From: Opitutaceae bacterium | Lineage (GTDB): Bacteria; Verrucomicrobiota; Verrucomicrobiia; Opitutales; Opitutaceae | Length of the DNA stretch: 64,000 nt | Assembly (NCBI GenBank): GCA_016711225.1 | Contig: JADJTK010000024.1 | Location: forward strand, 1 to 64,000 | Direction: 5' to 3' | In this document: positions 16,918 through 26,319 of the stretch, one piece after another | Layout: every line of letters begins with the position of its first letter | How positions within the stretch are numbered: the first letter of the stretch is position 1 | Notes under the pieces: generated by a model | Database searches by the model: none | Told to the model about the DNA's origin: nothing | Seen by the model: the letters and a program-made list of their open reading frames with translations, nothing else | Translations under genes and position numbers: made by a program

Positions 16918-18351
16918 CTACCGGTACGGGTGGCCGAACTGCTGCTCGAAGGCCTGCCGCAACTGGTCCAGATCCCGGCGCTCGACGCGCGGCTGGTTCT
17001 CGGCCTGACGCAACCAACGCCGGGCCTCGGGCTCGTTGCCGCCCACGATGGCATTGAAGGTTCGGATGCTTAGGGCCGCCGGATGCGACGGCTCGGCGAT
17101 GAGGGCCTGGTCGACGGCGGCGATGCCCTCTTCGTTGCGTTTGAGTGCGATGAGCGTGGTGGCGAGGCCCAGGTAGGCGTCGGCCTCGTTGGGGCGCAGG
17201 CGGATGGATTCGCGGAATTCGCGGACCGCCTCCTCCGGTCGCTTGTCGCGGACCAGCCAGCGGGCGTACTGCAGGTGCAGGCCGGGCGAGTCGGGGCAGT
17301 GCTTGAGCCCCTCGGAGAGGGCGCGGTCGGCGGCGGGGCGGTCGCCCACGGTCTCGCACACGTAGGTGAGCCGGGCCCAGCCGTCGCTGAAGTCGGGTTT
17401 CAGGACGGTGCACCGCTCGTAGCCCTGGCGGGCCTTGCCGTAGGCCTTCGTGTCCAAATACAGGTTGGCGCGTTGGAAGTGGAGGGTCGCCTGGTCGGGG
17501 GCGAGGGCGAGCGCTTGCTCGATGCGCCGCACGGCGAGGGGGATGTCGCTGTTGCGCTGGGCGGCGCCGGAGGCGAGGGAGAGCCGGTAGGTGTCGTAGC
17601 AGTCGTCGGCGAGCTGGTCGGACCAGGGGTCTACGGGGTCGCGGTAGGCGCCGGAATCGCGGGCGCGCCCGCGCACGGCCCGGGCCTGCTCCTCCATCCC
17701 GAGCCGCTCGAAGACGGTGACGATGAGGTCGTAGCCGAGCATGTAGTTGGTCTTTGCGACCAAGGGTTCGAGCAGCGCCCGCGCCTTCTCCCACCGGCCG
17801 GCCTCGAATTCGCAACGGGCCACGCCAAGCTGGGCGTAGGACTCGTCGGGGCGGGTGGCGAGGATGTCGCGGTAGATGCGCTCGGCGGCCGCGAAGTCGT
17901 TGCGTTTGAGGTACACGTCGCCCAGGCGCAGGCGGGCCGGAAGGTAGTCGGGGGCCAGCGCCACGGCGCGTCGCCAAAGCGGCAGGGCAGGTTCGGTGTC
18001 GCCGTAGCCGGCGAGGATGGTGGCGTGCAGATGGTACCAGCGGGCATCCTGGGGCTCGAGCCGCTGGAGTCCGGTGTAGCATTGCGCGGCCTCCGCGAAG
18101 AAGCCGTTGGCGTGATAGAGGCGGGCGAGCTCGGCGAGGCCTTCGATCGGGCTGGTGCTCAGCCGGCGCTCGGCGGCCTCGATGCGTTGGCGCATCGGCG
18201 CGGGCCAGGTGCTCAGGTCGGGCTGGGCGGGGATAGCCGCCGCGAAGGCCTCGGCCCGTTGCTCCTGGGCGCGCCACCACAGGAAACCGCCGGTGCCGCC
18301 GGTGGCCAACGTGGCGGCGAGGAGCCCGAGGACGAGGGTGTTTCGTTTCAT
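16918..18351 (-). CDS. Membrane-anchored TPR protein
   Basis: The 477-residue protein has an N-terminal membrane anchor (about 5-25, ...LGLLAATLATGGTGGFLWW) and at least eight tetratricopeptide-like repeats through most of its length (AELARLYHANGFFAEAAQCY, PARLRLGDVYLKRNDFAAAE, AYLGLATTLIALKRNEEGI, and so on). Its ATG overlaps the stop of the FG-GAP gene by ATGA, so the two are translationally coupled. FG-GAP plus TPR pairs are common in Verrucomicrobia and Planctomycetes. A protein-binding role at the inner membrane or periplasm is likely; a specific function is not known. Confidence 0.85.
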   Translation of the reverse strand: MKRNTLVLGLLAATLATGGTGGFLWWRAQEQRAEAFAAAIPAQPDLSTWPAPMRQRIEAAERRLSTSPIEGLAELARLYHANGFFAEAAQCYTGLQRLEPQDARWYHLHATILAGYGDTEPALPLWRRAVALAPDYLPARLRLGDVYLKRNDFAAAERIYRDILATRPDESYAQLGVARCEFEAGRWEKARALLEPLVAKTNYMLGYDLIVTVFERLGMEEQARAVRGRARDSGAYRDPVDPWSDQLADDCYDTYRLSLASGAAQRNSDIPLAVRRIEQALALAPDQATLHFQRANLYLDTKAYGKARQGYERCTVLKPDFSDGWARLTYVCETVGDRPAADRALSEGLKHCPDSPGLHLQYARWLVRDKRPEEAVREFRESIRLRPNEADAYLGLATTLIALKRNEEGIAAVDQALIAEPSHPAALSIRTFNAIVGGNEPEARRWLRQAENQPRVERRDLDQLRQAFEQQFGHPYR

Positions 18352-19667
18352 GGATTCTTCCTCCAGAGGGTCACGCGGGCGATGCGCTCGTAGGGCGGGT
18401 AGACGGGGAAGCCGCCGGTGATCAACACGGGCTCGCCGGTTCCGTCGAAATCGCCGGCGGCGAGGGTGATCAGGTCCTTGGGTTCGCTGGCCAGTACCCG
18501 CTTGGTGAAGCGCTGCTGGCCCTCGTTGCGGAACCACACCAACGAGGCGATCAACGGGTTCATCTTGTCCCAGTCGGCGTAGGCGGCGACGGCCACGATG
18601 TCCATTTTCCCGTCACGGTCGAGGTCGACACCCACCGGGGCGTAGGCGCCAGGCAAGTCGCTGACGCGGTGATACCGGAAGGCGCCGCCGCCGGTGTTCT
18701 CCAGCCACTGGACGCCGTGCCAGGGCCGTGGGCCGGGGGTGGCGGCGGGGCCGAAACCGTCGCCGTTGGAGTAGAGCACGTCGGGGCGGCCGTCGCCGTT
18801 GAGGTCGCAGATGCTGATGCCGCTGCTGCCGTAGTCCTCGTTGGTGGAGCCCCAGATGAGTTTGCGGGTGAAGCGGCCGCGGCCGTCGTTCTCGAAGTAG
18901 AAGATTTCCTCCCACTGTTGGGAGATCAGGGCGACGATGTCCTGGTGGCCGTCGCCGTTGAAGTCGGCCACGCACACGTTGATGTCGCCGGAGAGGTCGG
19001 TGAGCGTCTCGCTCTCGAAGGTCCACGGACCGGTGCGGCGCATCCAACGGACCTCGCCCTGGTCGTAGCCGAACTGGCCGACGACGAGATCCATCTTGCC
19101 GTCCTCATCGAAATCGGCGGCGCGGATGTCGGTGACGCGAAAGGTGTTGGTGAGCACCTCGTGCCGGGTGAAGTTCTGCTTCCCGTCGTTCTCGAGGATG
19201 ACGACGGTGCCGATCTTGTCGTTGTTGGGGAAAACAAAACCCATGGCGGAGACCAGCAGGTCGAGGTCGCCATCGCCGTCCATATCGGCCGCTTCAACAT
19301 GGACCGGGGCCAGGCTTTCGTCGTCGACGACGGTCTCCACGAACTTGCCGCGGCTGACCTGGCGGATCCAAACAACCTTGTTTTCCTTGGCTTCGCAGGC
19401 GAGCACGTCGAGTAGGCCGTCCTTATCGAGATCGGCGGAGACGACGTGGGCCACCCATGGACCGGTGCCGGGGACGAGCGGGGTGCCGATCTCCTGCGGG
19501 CGCAGATACTGGAGATAGGCTGCGGGATCGGCGACGGCGGTGCGCGTCTTGCGCGCGGCGGGGCTGGGCGCGTCGAGCTTGCGACAGGCGCTGGTAGCGG
19601 CGAGGGCGGCCAGCAACAGGGTCGAGCCGAGCAGGACGGACAGGGGGCGGCGGGAGAACCGGGACAT
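18348..19667 (-). CDS. FG-GAP/VCBS repeat lipoprotein
   Basis: The 439-residue secreted protein has a signal peptide with lipobox-like LAATSAC (Cys about 28). It then carries six or more FG-GAP/VCBS repeats with D-x-D-x-D-G calcium-binding loops (DLDKDGLLD, DMDGDGDLD, DFDEDGKMD, DFNGDGHQD, DLNGDGRPD, DLDRDGKMD). These form a beta-propeller of the integrin-alpha type. The next gene (TPR) overlaps its stop by 4 bp. Likely an extracytoplasmic binding scaffold. Confidence 0.85.
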   Translation of the reverse strand: MSRFSRRPLSVLLGSTLLLAALAATSACRKLDAPSPAARKTRTAVADPAAYLQYLRPQEIGTPLVPGTGPWVAHVVSADLDKDGLLDVLACEAKENKVVWIRQVSRGKFVETVVDDESLAPVHVEAADMDGDGDLDLLVSAMGFVFPNNDKIGTVVILENDGKQNFTRHEVLTNTFRVTDIRAADFDEDGKMDLVVGQFGYDQGEVRWMRRTGPWTFESETLTDLSGDINVCVADFNGDGHQDIVALISQQWEEIFYFENDGRGRFTRKLIWGSTNEDYGSSGISICDLNGDGRPDVLYSNGDGFGPAATPGPRPWHGVQWLENTGGGAFRYHRVSDLPGAYAPVGVDLDRDGKMDIVAVAAYADWDKMNPLIASLVWFRNEGQQRFTKRVLASEPKDLITLAAGDFDGTGEPVLITGGFPVYPPYERIARVTLWRKNP

Positions 19668-19925
19668 GGGGGCGGGTTTCGGGCTGAGGCGGACGGGCCG
19701 GTGAGCGGTCGCGGGTGGTCGCTGGCGGTGCGAGGGCCTTGATGCCAGCGGAGGCGCGGTGGCGTCAAGAGTGCGGGGCCGAAGCCGGCCAAGGCCGCCG
19801 CAGGCGCGCGGAGGCACGGAGTCGGTTCGGGGGCGGCTCGGCGCGGGAGCGGCGGCCGCACGGGTCCGCCGGGCGTGAGATTTGGCGGTTGCGCGGTATC
19901 CGCTGCTCAAACTCTCTTGGCGCCC

Positions 19926-20507
19926 ATGCACCTTCTCGATCGTCAGCTGCTCTTTGTGCGGGAACACGTCGGCATGCTCAAGTTGACGGATCGCTACGAT
20001 CTGCTCGATCCGGAGACCAAGCAGCCCGTGGGCATCGCCTACGAGAAGATCGAGGGCTGGCAGAAGTATCTGCGGTTATTGGTGAAGAAGCGCTCACTGC
20101 CCACCCGGGTGGAGATCGCTGTGGCCGAGGGGCAACCGGCGGTGCTGGTGCTCAAGCGCGGGTTCACCTTTCTGCGGGCGCACGTGGAGGTGACCGACGG
20201 TGCCGGGGTGAAGCTGGGCTTGCTGCGGGCGAAGTGGTTTGCGATCGGCGGTGGGTTTCATGTGCTCAGCGCCGACGGGCAGCCCTTCGCCGAGGTGAAG
20301 GGCGATTGGAAGGGCTGGAATTTTAAGCTGCTCGACCTGTCCGGGGGCGAGATGGGCACGGTGACCAAGCAGTGGGCCGGGCTGGGCCGGGAGTTGTTCA
20401 CCAGCGCCGACAACTACGTCATCGCCGTGCGGGAAGCCGGGGCCGCCAATGCCCTGCTTCTCGCCGCGGCATTGGCCATCGACATGGTCTTCAAGGAACA
20501 GCAGTGA
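19926..20507 (+). CDS. Scramblase/LURP-one-like protein
   Basis: The 193-residue protein reads like the tubby-like phospholipid scramblase/LURP-one fold: a string of short beta-strands (LDRQLLFVREHVGMLKLTDRYDLLDP, VEVTDGAGVKLGLLRAKWF, FAEVKGDWKGWNF) and a C-terminal hydrophobic helix (NALLLAAALAIDMVF). Family members bind membranes or lipids; the bacterial role is not established. ATG at 19926 starts the conserved part. Confidence 0.65.
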   Translation: MHLLDRQLLFVREHVGMLKLTDRYDLLDPETKQPVGIAYEKIEGWQKYLRLLVKKRSLPTRVEIAVAEGQPAVLVLKRGFTFLRAHVEVTDGAGVKLGLLRAKWFAIGGGFHVLSADGQPFAEVKGDWKGWNFKLLDLSGGEMGTVTKQWAGLGRELFTSADNYVIAVREAGAANALLLAAALAIDMVFKEQQ

Positions 20508-20554
20508 GGGGCCCGGGCCGCCGGCTGCGGCCCAATCCCGGTGCGCCTCGCGGC

Positions 20555-20590
20555 TTGGGGCGGCTGAACGACTTCATCGTGCAGCTACGG
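20555..20590. repeat. REP-like palindrome
   Basis: A GCTGAACGACTTCATCGTGCAGC-type stem followed by TACGG (GTAG on the minus strand). It is related to copies at 2848, 32676, 50433 and 60888 whose stems differ in sequence but keep the GCTGAACGAC...CAGCTAC frame. The rest of 20508-20704 holds no gene. Confidence 0.6.
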
Positions 20591-20704
20591 GGATGGAGCA
20601 GCTGAAGCGCAGAGCGCTGCAGCCGTCCCTTCTCACCGGCGCGCCCTCCGCTGCACTTCGCGGTTGCGCCACTCGGGGCGGGCGCATGTTCTCGGCTTTT
20701 TCCC

Positions 20705-21848
20705 ATGATCGCTCCCGAAACCTTCACCCATCTCGAAAACCTCACCAAGCGCGCCGGTCATCTGTGGAGGTTTCTTTAACGGCGAACACAAAGTCCGTGA
20801 GATCGAGGCCCTCGAGGGCCAGATGGGTTCGCCGGGCTTCTGGGATCACCAGGAGCGCGCCCAGGCGCATATCGCCAAGCTGAACATCATCAAGCGCTCG
20901 GTCCTGCCCGTGGCCGCCTTCCAAAAGAAGATCGACGACGCCCAGGTGATGGTCGAGCTCATCGGGGCCGCCTCGGCCGACGAGCAGGACGCCTACGTGC
21001 AGGAGCTGGAGACCACGGTGGCCGCGCTGCAGACCGAACTCGACGAGCTCGAGATCTCCTCCTTCCTCAGCGGGCAGTTCGACAAGAACAACGCCATCTT
21101 CTCGATCCAATCCGGGGCCGGCGGCACCGAGTCCAACGACTGGGCCGACATGATGTTCCGCATGTACAACCGCTGGGCCGAGCGGCGCGGCTTCACCGTG
21201 GAGCTGCAGGACATCCAGCCGGGCGACCAGGCGGGTATCACCAAGGCTACGATGCTGATTAAGGGCGAGAACGCCTACGGCTATGTCAAGGCTGAGCGCG
21301 GCGTGCACCGGCTGGTGCGCATCAGCCCCTTCGACTCCAACAAGCGCCGCCATACCTCGTTTTGCGCGGTCGATGTGGTCGCCGAGATCACCGAGGACAT
21401 CGACATCGATATCCCCGATACCGACATCCGGGTCGATGTCTACCGCTCCTCCGGCAAGGGCGGCCAGGGCGTCAACACCACTGACTCCGCGGTGCGCATC
21501 ACCCACATGCCGTCAGGGCTGGTGGTCGTCTGCCAAGACGCACGTTCGCAGATCAAGAACCGCGCCAGCGCGATGAACGTCCTCAAGTCCCGTCTCTACG
21601 AGAAGCGGCTCGACGAACAGCGCAGCGAGATGGAGCGTTTCTACGGCGAGAAGGGCGAGATCGGCTGGGGCAGCCAGATCCGCAGCTACGTGCTCCAGCC
21701 CTACCAGATGGTGAAGGATCTGCGCACCGGCGTGGAGACCAGTAATGTCGACGCCGTGCTCGACGGCGACCTCGACCGCTTTATCAACGGCTGGTTGCGC
21801 GCCGGCAGTCCCCGCCATCGCAACAAGGACATCAAGATGGAGGACTGA
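20705..21848 (+). CDS. prfB: Peptide chain release factor 2, with programmed +1 frameshift
   Basis: RF2 ends translation at UGA and UAA. The first 24 codons (ATG 20705 to CTT 20774-20776) end at TAA 20777-20779. A +1 slip on CTT-T resumes at AAC and reads 356 more codons. The second part has the SPF anticodon-mimic tripeptide (VRISPFDSN) and the catalytic GGQ (SSGKGGQGVNTTDS), so it is RF2, not RF1. An SD-like GGAGG sits 3 nt before CTT, as in other bacteria. The unusual point is the in-frame stop, UAA instead of the nearly universal UGA. Total about 380 aa, normal for RF2. Confidence 0.95.
20766..20780 (+). promoter_or_regulatory. prfB programmed frameshift site
   Basis: The sequence GGAGG-TTT-CTT-TAA-C combines an internal SD-like element, the slippery CTT-T and an in-frame stop. 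Low RF2 lets the ribosome slip +1 and make full-length RF2. Because RF1 also reads UAA, the feedback may be weaker than with UGA. Confidence 0.85.
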
Positions 21849-21982
21849 GGCGGCGCGGACGCGCCGCCAATGAAGAACGCAGAATGATGAACGCAGAACT
21901 TTCAAAGTACCTCCGAGGAGGGAGCCAGTTCGAGGGCTCTGCCGTTCTGCCTTCTGCATTCTGACTTCTGCCTTCCTTCACC
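21849..21982. repeat. AT-richer dispersed repeat (…GAACGCAGAA…/TTCTGC…)
   Basis: Inverted short words (GAAGAACGCAGAATG, GAACGCAGAA versus TTCTGCCTTCTGCATTCTG) form a loose palindrome between prfB and the next gene. It may end the prfB transcript; it looks like a dispersed genomic repeat rather than a gene. Confidence 0.4.
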
Positions 21983-23530
21983 GTGCTTCCCTACGCCACC
22001 ATCCGCGCCGCGCTTGAGGCCCAGCCGCTCTTCGAAGCGAAAAGCTGGCAGCTGGCGCCCGCGGCCTGGCCGCTCACCCCGGAGCAGGCCGCGGAGCTCG
22101 AGCAGATCGGGCAGGCGTGCCTGGAGTTTCACCAGGCGCTGGAGACGCTCTACCTGCGCTCCCACGCCGGCAAGAACCTCCTGCGCAACAAGCCGCTCCT
22201 GGCGCCCTGGGTGGCCGAATACCTCGACCGCGGCAAGCCCGTGGGCCTGCTCGCCCACGCCCGCGAGGCCCGCCAGCGCGGCGCCCTCCCGGTGGTGCTG
22301 CGGCCCGACCTGCTGCTCACCGACGACGGCTGGGCGATGACCGAGCTCGACTCCGTGCCTGGCGGCATCGGACTCACCGCCTTCCTCAACCGGCTCTACG
22401 CCCAGGAAGTGCCAAGTACCAAGGGCCACGTGTCAGGTGGGCCGGAGACGAGCCGCGCCGGTGTTGTCGCTTCAACTTCATCCGCCCAACCTCAACCCAC
22501 TTCCGGTGCCTCCTTCGCCTCTGTCGCGCCTGCGGCCGGCGAGATCCTCGGCGGCGGCGATGCGATGCTCGAAGGGTTCCATGCCGCGCTCGCGGCGCTG
22601 GCCGTGGGCAAGGAGCGTCCCACCATCGCGATCGTGGTGAGCGAGGAGGCCGCCACCTACCGGCCGGAAATGGAGTGGCTGGCCGCGCAGCTGCAGCAGC
22701 AGGGCCGGCGCGTGTATTGCCTGCGGCCGGAACAGGTGTTCCCGCTCGGCGGCGCGGTCTTCTTCGACCTCGAGGGCACTCCGGAGAAGATCGACGTCGT
22801 CTACCGTTTCTTCGAGCTCTTCGACCTGCCCAACGTCGCCTGCACCACGCACCTGCTCGAGGCCTGGGCGGGCGGGGAGGTGGCGATCGCGCCTCCGCTG
22901 CGGCCCTTCCAGGAGGAGAAACTCGCGCTGGCGCTCTTCCATCACCACCTCTTGCAGGACTTCTGGGCGGAGAACCTCTCCCGCGCCTCGTTGCGTATCC
23001 TGCTTGGGCTCATCCCGGCGTCGTGGGCGATCGATCCGTCCCCGCTGCCGCCTAGCGCCGTACTCGACGCCCCGCAGGTGGGCGGGCGGCCGATCTACGA
23101 CTGGCGTCAGCTCGCCGGCGCGTCGCAGAAGGAGCGCGACCTGATCATCAAGATCTCCGGCTACCATGAGACGGCCTGGGGCGCGCGCAGCGTCACCCTG
23201 GGCAGCGATTGCTCGCGCGAGGAGTGGCAGTCGGCGGTCGACGCCGCGCTCGCTCTCGGCGGCACCCACCTGCATCTGCTCCAGCGCTACCGCAAGCCGC
23301 GCCGGGAGCGCCACCCGCTTTACGACGCCCACGGGCAGGCGCATTCCCGCGAGGGACGCCTGCGGCTTTGTCCGTACTTTTTTGTGGTCAACGGCCGCAC
23401 CCGCCTGGGCGGGGCGCTGGCCACCTTCTGTCCGCCCGACAAAAAGATCATCCACGGCATGCAGGACGCCGCGATGCTGCCCTGTCGGGTGGCGCCGCGG
23501 GCCCCGGCCGCCTCCGCTCCGGTTCCATGA
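21983..23530 (+). CDS. Conserved unknown protein, ATP-grasp-like features
   Basis: The 515-codon frame opens with GTG at 21983. Recognisable conserved stretches are LRNKPLLAPWVAEYL, TELDSVPGGIGLTAFLNRLY, VFFDLEGTPEKIDVVYRFFELFDL and IKISGYHETAWGARSV; the order and acidic/lysine motifs recall ATP-grasp or glutathionylspermidine-synthase-like proteins, but I cannot assign the family. Residues about 140-185 (PSTKGHVSGGPETSR...) look like an in-frame insertion of repeat-derived DNA. The stop overlaps the next ATG by ATGA, so the two genes are coupled. Confidence 0.6.
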   Translation: MLPYATIRAALEAQPLFEAKSWQLAPAAWPLTPEQAAELEQIGQACLEFHQALETLYLRSHAGKNLLRNKPLLAPWVAEYLDRGKPVGLLAHAREARQRGALPVVLRPDLLLTDDGWAMTELDSVPGGIGLTAFLNRLYAQEVPSTKGHVSGGPETSRAGVVASTSSAQPQPTSGASFASVAPAAGEILGGGDAMLEGFHAALAALAVGKERPTIAIVVSEEAATYRPEMEWLAAQLQQQGRRVYCLRPEQVFPLGGAVFFDLEGTPEKIDVVYRFFELFDLPNVACTTHLLEAWAGGEVAIAPPLRPFQEEKLALALFHHHLLQDFWAENLSRASLRILLGLIPASWAIDPSPLPPSAVLDAPQVGGRPIYDWRQLAGASQKERDLIIKISGYHETAWGARSVTLGSDCSREEWQSAVDAALALGGTHLHLLQRYRKPRRERHPLYDAHGQAHSREGRLRLCPYFFVVNGRTRLGGALATFCPPDKKIIHGMQDAAMLPCRVAPRAPAASAPVP

Positions 23531-25518
23531 AGCTTCCCCGCCCCGTCGCCCGCCGCCTGTTGATCGCCGCCCTGGTGGCCGCCGCGGCCCAGTCGGGCTG
23601 CGTGACGCCCCCCCGGCCCCCGGCCGCGCCGGCCGCCGCCACCGTGGAGGGCTTCCGTACTTCCCTCATCAATGCGCGCACCGAGGGGCGGCGCGAGGTG
23701 GAGGACATCATCGGCGTCTACGTGAATCTGCCCGCCGAGCATGGCCCGGGGATCGCGGCGCTGCGCCGGGATGTGGCCGAGGCGCTGGCCCGCATGAAGC
23801 GCGAGGGCCGCGAGCGGCTGAGCACCGCCGAGGTCGACCGGCTCACCGTCGACAATCCGCATTTTTGGGACGCCTGGTTCGAGTTCGATCCGCGCGACTC
23901 CAGTCTGTTGATGCTGCACGCCAGTCTGCTGATGGAGGCCGGCGAGCTGCTGCGCGCTTCCATGGTGCTCACCATCGGGGTGCAGACGCTGCCGCTCAAC
24001 GTGTCGGAGCGCATGTTCTGGTTCACCCAACAGGCGCGGGCGCACTGGACGGTTTTCCGCCGCCTCGACGAGTTGCGCGAGCTGGAGAAGGGCTGGGGCG
24101 AGAGCCGCCGGCGCCGCGAAGCGGGCCTGGTCCGGGCGATGGCGGACTGGCCGGGCGACGGGCTCACCTTCGAGGCGCTGCTGCAGAGCCGCCTGGGGCT
24201 CAAGCCCGGGACAATCCCCGGCGAGGACAACGCGCCGATCACGATCACGCCGGCGGCGCGCGCCCGGGTCGCCAAGGAGTTGGCCCAACTGCGTCGCATC
24301 AATCCGGTGGCGGCGGCGCGCTATGCCGAGGACACCGCGGCGGCCGCCGAGTTTGGGCGGCTGTGGACGCGGCTGACCGACGAGAACCGCGCGGTCGAGC
24401 CGCGGGAGGTGGGGCAATTTGCCGAGCAGGCCCGGCGGCTGGGCTTTCCGGAGATGGCGTTGGTGGCGGGGCGCGCGTTGGCGGCCCAGCGCGGTTTCAT
24501 GGCGCCGGGGGATCTGGAACTGATCCGCCGTTGCCTGCCTCAGCTGCTGCCGGCAGCCGACGCCGAGCGACTGCTTCTCCGTATCCAGGAGGGGCGCTTA
24601 CCGGGGTTTCAGCTCACCCGCCCGGCCGAGCAGGCCACCGAGGTGCTCGAGGGCATGGATCCGCTCATCCATCCGTTGCTCGCCGACCATGCCGTGCGCG
24701 AATTCGCCCGGGAGACACTCTGGATCAATGCCGCCGCCGACAACGTCGAGCTCAGCTCCGAACATCTGCGGGCCCGGGCGTTGGGCAGCAGCAACGTTGG
24801 CCGTTTCGCCGCCGCCTTGGAGGATATCGATGCGGCATTGGCGCTGCAGCCCAAGGCTGTTCTGTGGCAGATCGACCGGGCGGTGATTCTTTCGAAGATG
24901 GGCCGAGCCGCGGAGGCCGACGTCGCCTTCGAGCAGGTGCGCCGCTTGGTCCCGCAGGATGATTTTCTGCGCTCGACGCTGGCGGTGCATCGCTACGGCG
25001 AGGGCCGCTTTCACGAGGCGGGGGCGCTTTTCCGGGCTGCCCGCCCCGACGGGGCGAACTTCGCCTACGAGGTAATCTTCGGCCATCTCTCCGGGTTGCG
25101 GCGCGGGGCTCCCGACCCGGCGTGGCTGGCGCGCCACCGGCTGAAATCCTCCGAATGGCCGGCGGCGATCCACCGCTTCCTGACCGGCGAGATCGACCGG
25201 GCGGCGTTGCTGCAGGCCGCGCGCGCCCCCTTCGACATGCGCACCACCGAGCAGCAGTGCGAGGCGTATTTCGCCCTCTCACAGGTGGCTTTGGCCGCAG
25301 GCGACAAGGACACGGCGCTACGCGAGTTGGAGAACTGCGTGCAGTCCGGGGTGGTGGGGTTCATCGAATACGATCTGGCCCGGCGCGATCTGGCGCGGCT
25401 GCGCCCTCCGCCCGTGCCCCCGGCGGAGGTGGTGCCCTCCGGGCCGGAGGCGACGCCGGTGCCCGGCCCCAAGCCGGATAAAGGGGATGCTGGTGATGGC
25501 GGCGCGGCGCCGGTGTGA
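23527..25518 (+). CDS. TPR-containing lipoprotein
   Basis: The 663-residue protein begins with a lipoprotein signal (LLIAALVAAAAQSGC, Cys about 25). It is helical throughout, with TPR-like repeats best seen at about 425-500 (ARALGSSNVGRFAAALEDIDAALALQPKAVLWQIDRAVILSKMGRAAEADVAFEQV region) and a Pro-rich tail. It is translationally coupled to the preceding unknown protein. Function unknown; probably an envelope-attached scaffold. Confidence 0.75.
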   Translation: MKLPRPVARRLLIAALVAAAAQSGCVTPPRPPAAPAAATVEGFRTSLINARTEGRREVEDIIGVYVNLPAEHGPGIAALRRDVAEALARMKREGRERLSTAEVDRLTVDNPHFWDAWFEFDPRDSSLLMLHASLLMEAGELLRASMVLTIGVQTLPLNVSERMFWFTQQARAHWTVFRRLDELRELEKGWGESRRRREAGLVRAMADWPGDGLTFEALLQSRLGLKPGTIPGEDNAPITITPAARARVAKELAQLRRINPVAAARYAEDTAAAAEFGRLWTRLTDENRAVEPREVGQFAEQARRLGFPEMALVAGRALAAQRGFMAPGDLELIRRCLPQLLPAADAERLLLRIQEGRLPGFQLTRPAEQATEVLEGMDPLIHPLLADHAVREFARETLWINAAADNVELSSEHLRARALGSSNVGRFAAALEDIDAALALQPKAVLWQIDRAVILSKMGRAAEADVAFEQVRRLVPQDDFLRSTLAVHRYGEGRFHEAGALFRAARPDGANFAYEVIFGHLSGLRRGAPDPAWLARHRLKSSEWPAAIHRFLTGEIDRAALLQAARAPFDMRTTEQQCEAYFALSQVALAAGDKDTALRELENCVQSGVVGFIEYDLARRDLARLRPPPVPPAEVVPSGPEATPVPGPKPDKGDAGDGGAAPV

Positions 25519-26212
25519 GCGAGGGAGGTTGAATGCTCACTACCCGCTGCTCGCTCCTCGCTCCTTTTGTTTTTACCGCAAAGAACGCAAAGAGCGCAGA
25601 GGTTCGGAAAAACGGTCACGGAGGGCACCGAGGGGGAGGAGGCCACAGAGATCCTATTGCCTTCCTGCTCTTGCTCCTGCTCGTGCTCTTCCGTTCGTCG
25701 CGACGTTCGCCAGAACGTCGGGCTCCGCTCCGTATCCGTCGTCGATGGACAGCGCAGCCGTTCAGCCCCGCCCTAGCGAAGCCGCCAGCGCTTCGGCCGG
25801 AGTCCGTCCATGGTGTAGGCCACCGCGGTGAGGTGGCCTGTTCGTCTGGAGAGGGCGGATCTCCGCGTAATCCGAGGGAGTTTCCCCGATCTGCGTCTAT
25901 CCGCGTTCATCTGCGGTTTCACTTCCTCCGGAATAGGAAACCACGGATTCACGCGGATGAACACGGATAAGGCATTCGGAGAGAGGTCACAGCAAGGAAG
26001 GCAAAGCATCGGAAGTTTCACCACAGAGGTCACGGAGACCACAGAGACTCGGAAGAGGTTAACCGCAAAGAACGCAGAGAGCGCAGAGGATCGGAATAGG
26101 TGCCCGCGGATTTCACGGATGGCGCGGATCGATCCTGCGACCAACTAAGGTTTTGCGCGGCGCAAAACCTGGGTCGTCTCCCTGCAGGAGGCCTGGCTCG
26201 GCCATTATCCCC
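25519..26212. repeat. Left flank of the integron: dispersed repeats, no gene
   Basis: The stretch carries AACCGCAAAGAACGC/AGAGCGCAGAG words (25573- and 26060-), CACAGAGGTCACGGAG words, CGCGGATGAACACGGATAAG-type words near 25920-25975, a GGCCACC-type REP near 25810-25835, a GACGTTC-type palindrome near 25699 and the GGTTTTGCGC/GCGCAAAACC palindrome at 26152. Similar words occur in many Verrucomicrobia and Planctomycetes. No reading frame here looks coding. Confidence 0.6.
26049..26085. repeat. Left arm of 37-bp inverted repeat bracketing the integron
   Basis: Thirty-seven bases, beginning TCGGAAGAGGTTAACCGCAA, are identical to the reverse complement of 32959-32995. The pair flanks the cassette array and the truncated integrase. 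Confidence 0.8.
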
Positions 26213-26213
26213 A

Positions 26214-26313
26214 AGGCGCCCCGCGCGCCGACGGCTGATAAGGACCGGAACCGGACGGACCCGTACGCCGGGTGGTGTGGGGGCCGGCGGCTAACTACCG
26301 CCGGCTACCCGAT
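26214..26313 (+). mobile_element. Group II intron 3' end (domains V-VI), 5'-truncated relic
   Basis: About 100 nt match the end of a bacterial class C group II intron: a domain V hairpin (GACGGACCCGTACGCCGGG... then GGTGGTGTGG), a domain VI hairpin (GCCGGCGGCTAACTACCGCC with the bulged-A strand) and the terminal CTACCCGAT. It is nearly identical to the end of the intron at 27516-27766. Immediately after it comes TGGGC, the remaining half of an attC core for the last cassette. No reverse transcriptase is left. Confidence 0.75.
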
Positions 26314-26319
26314 TGGGCA

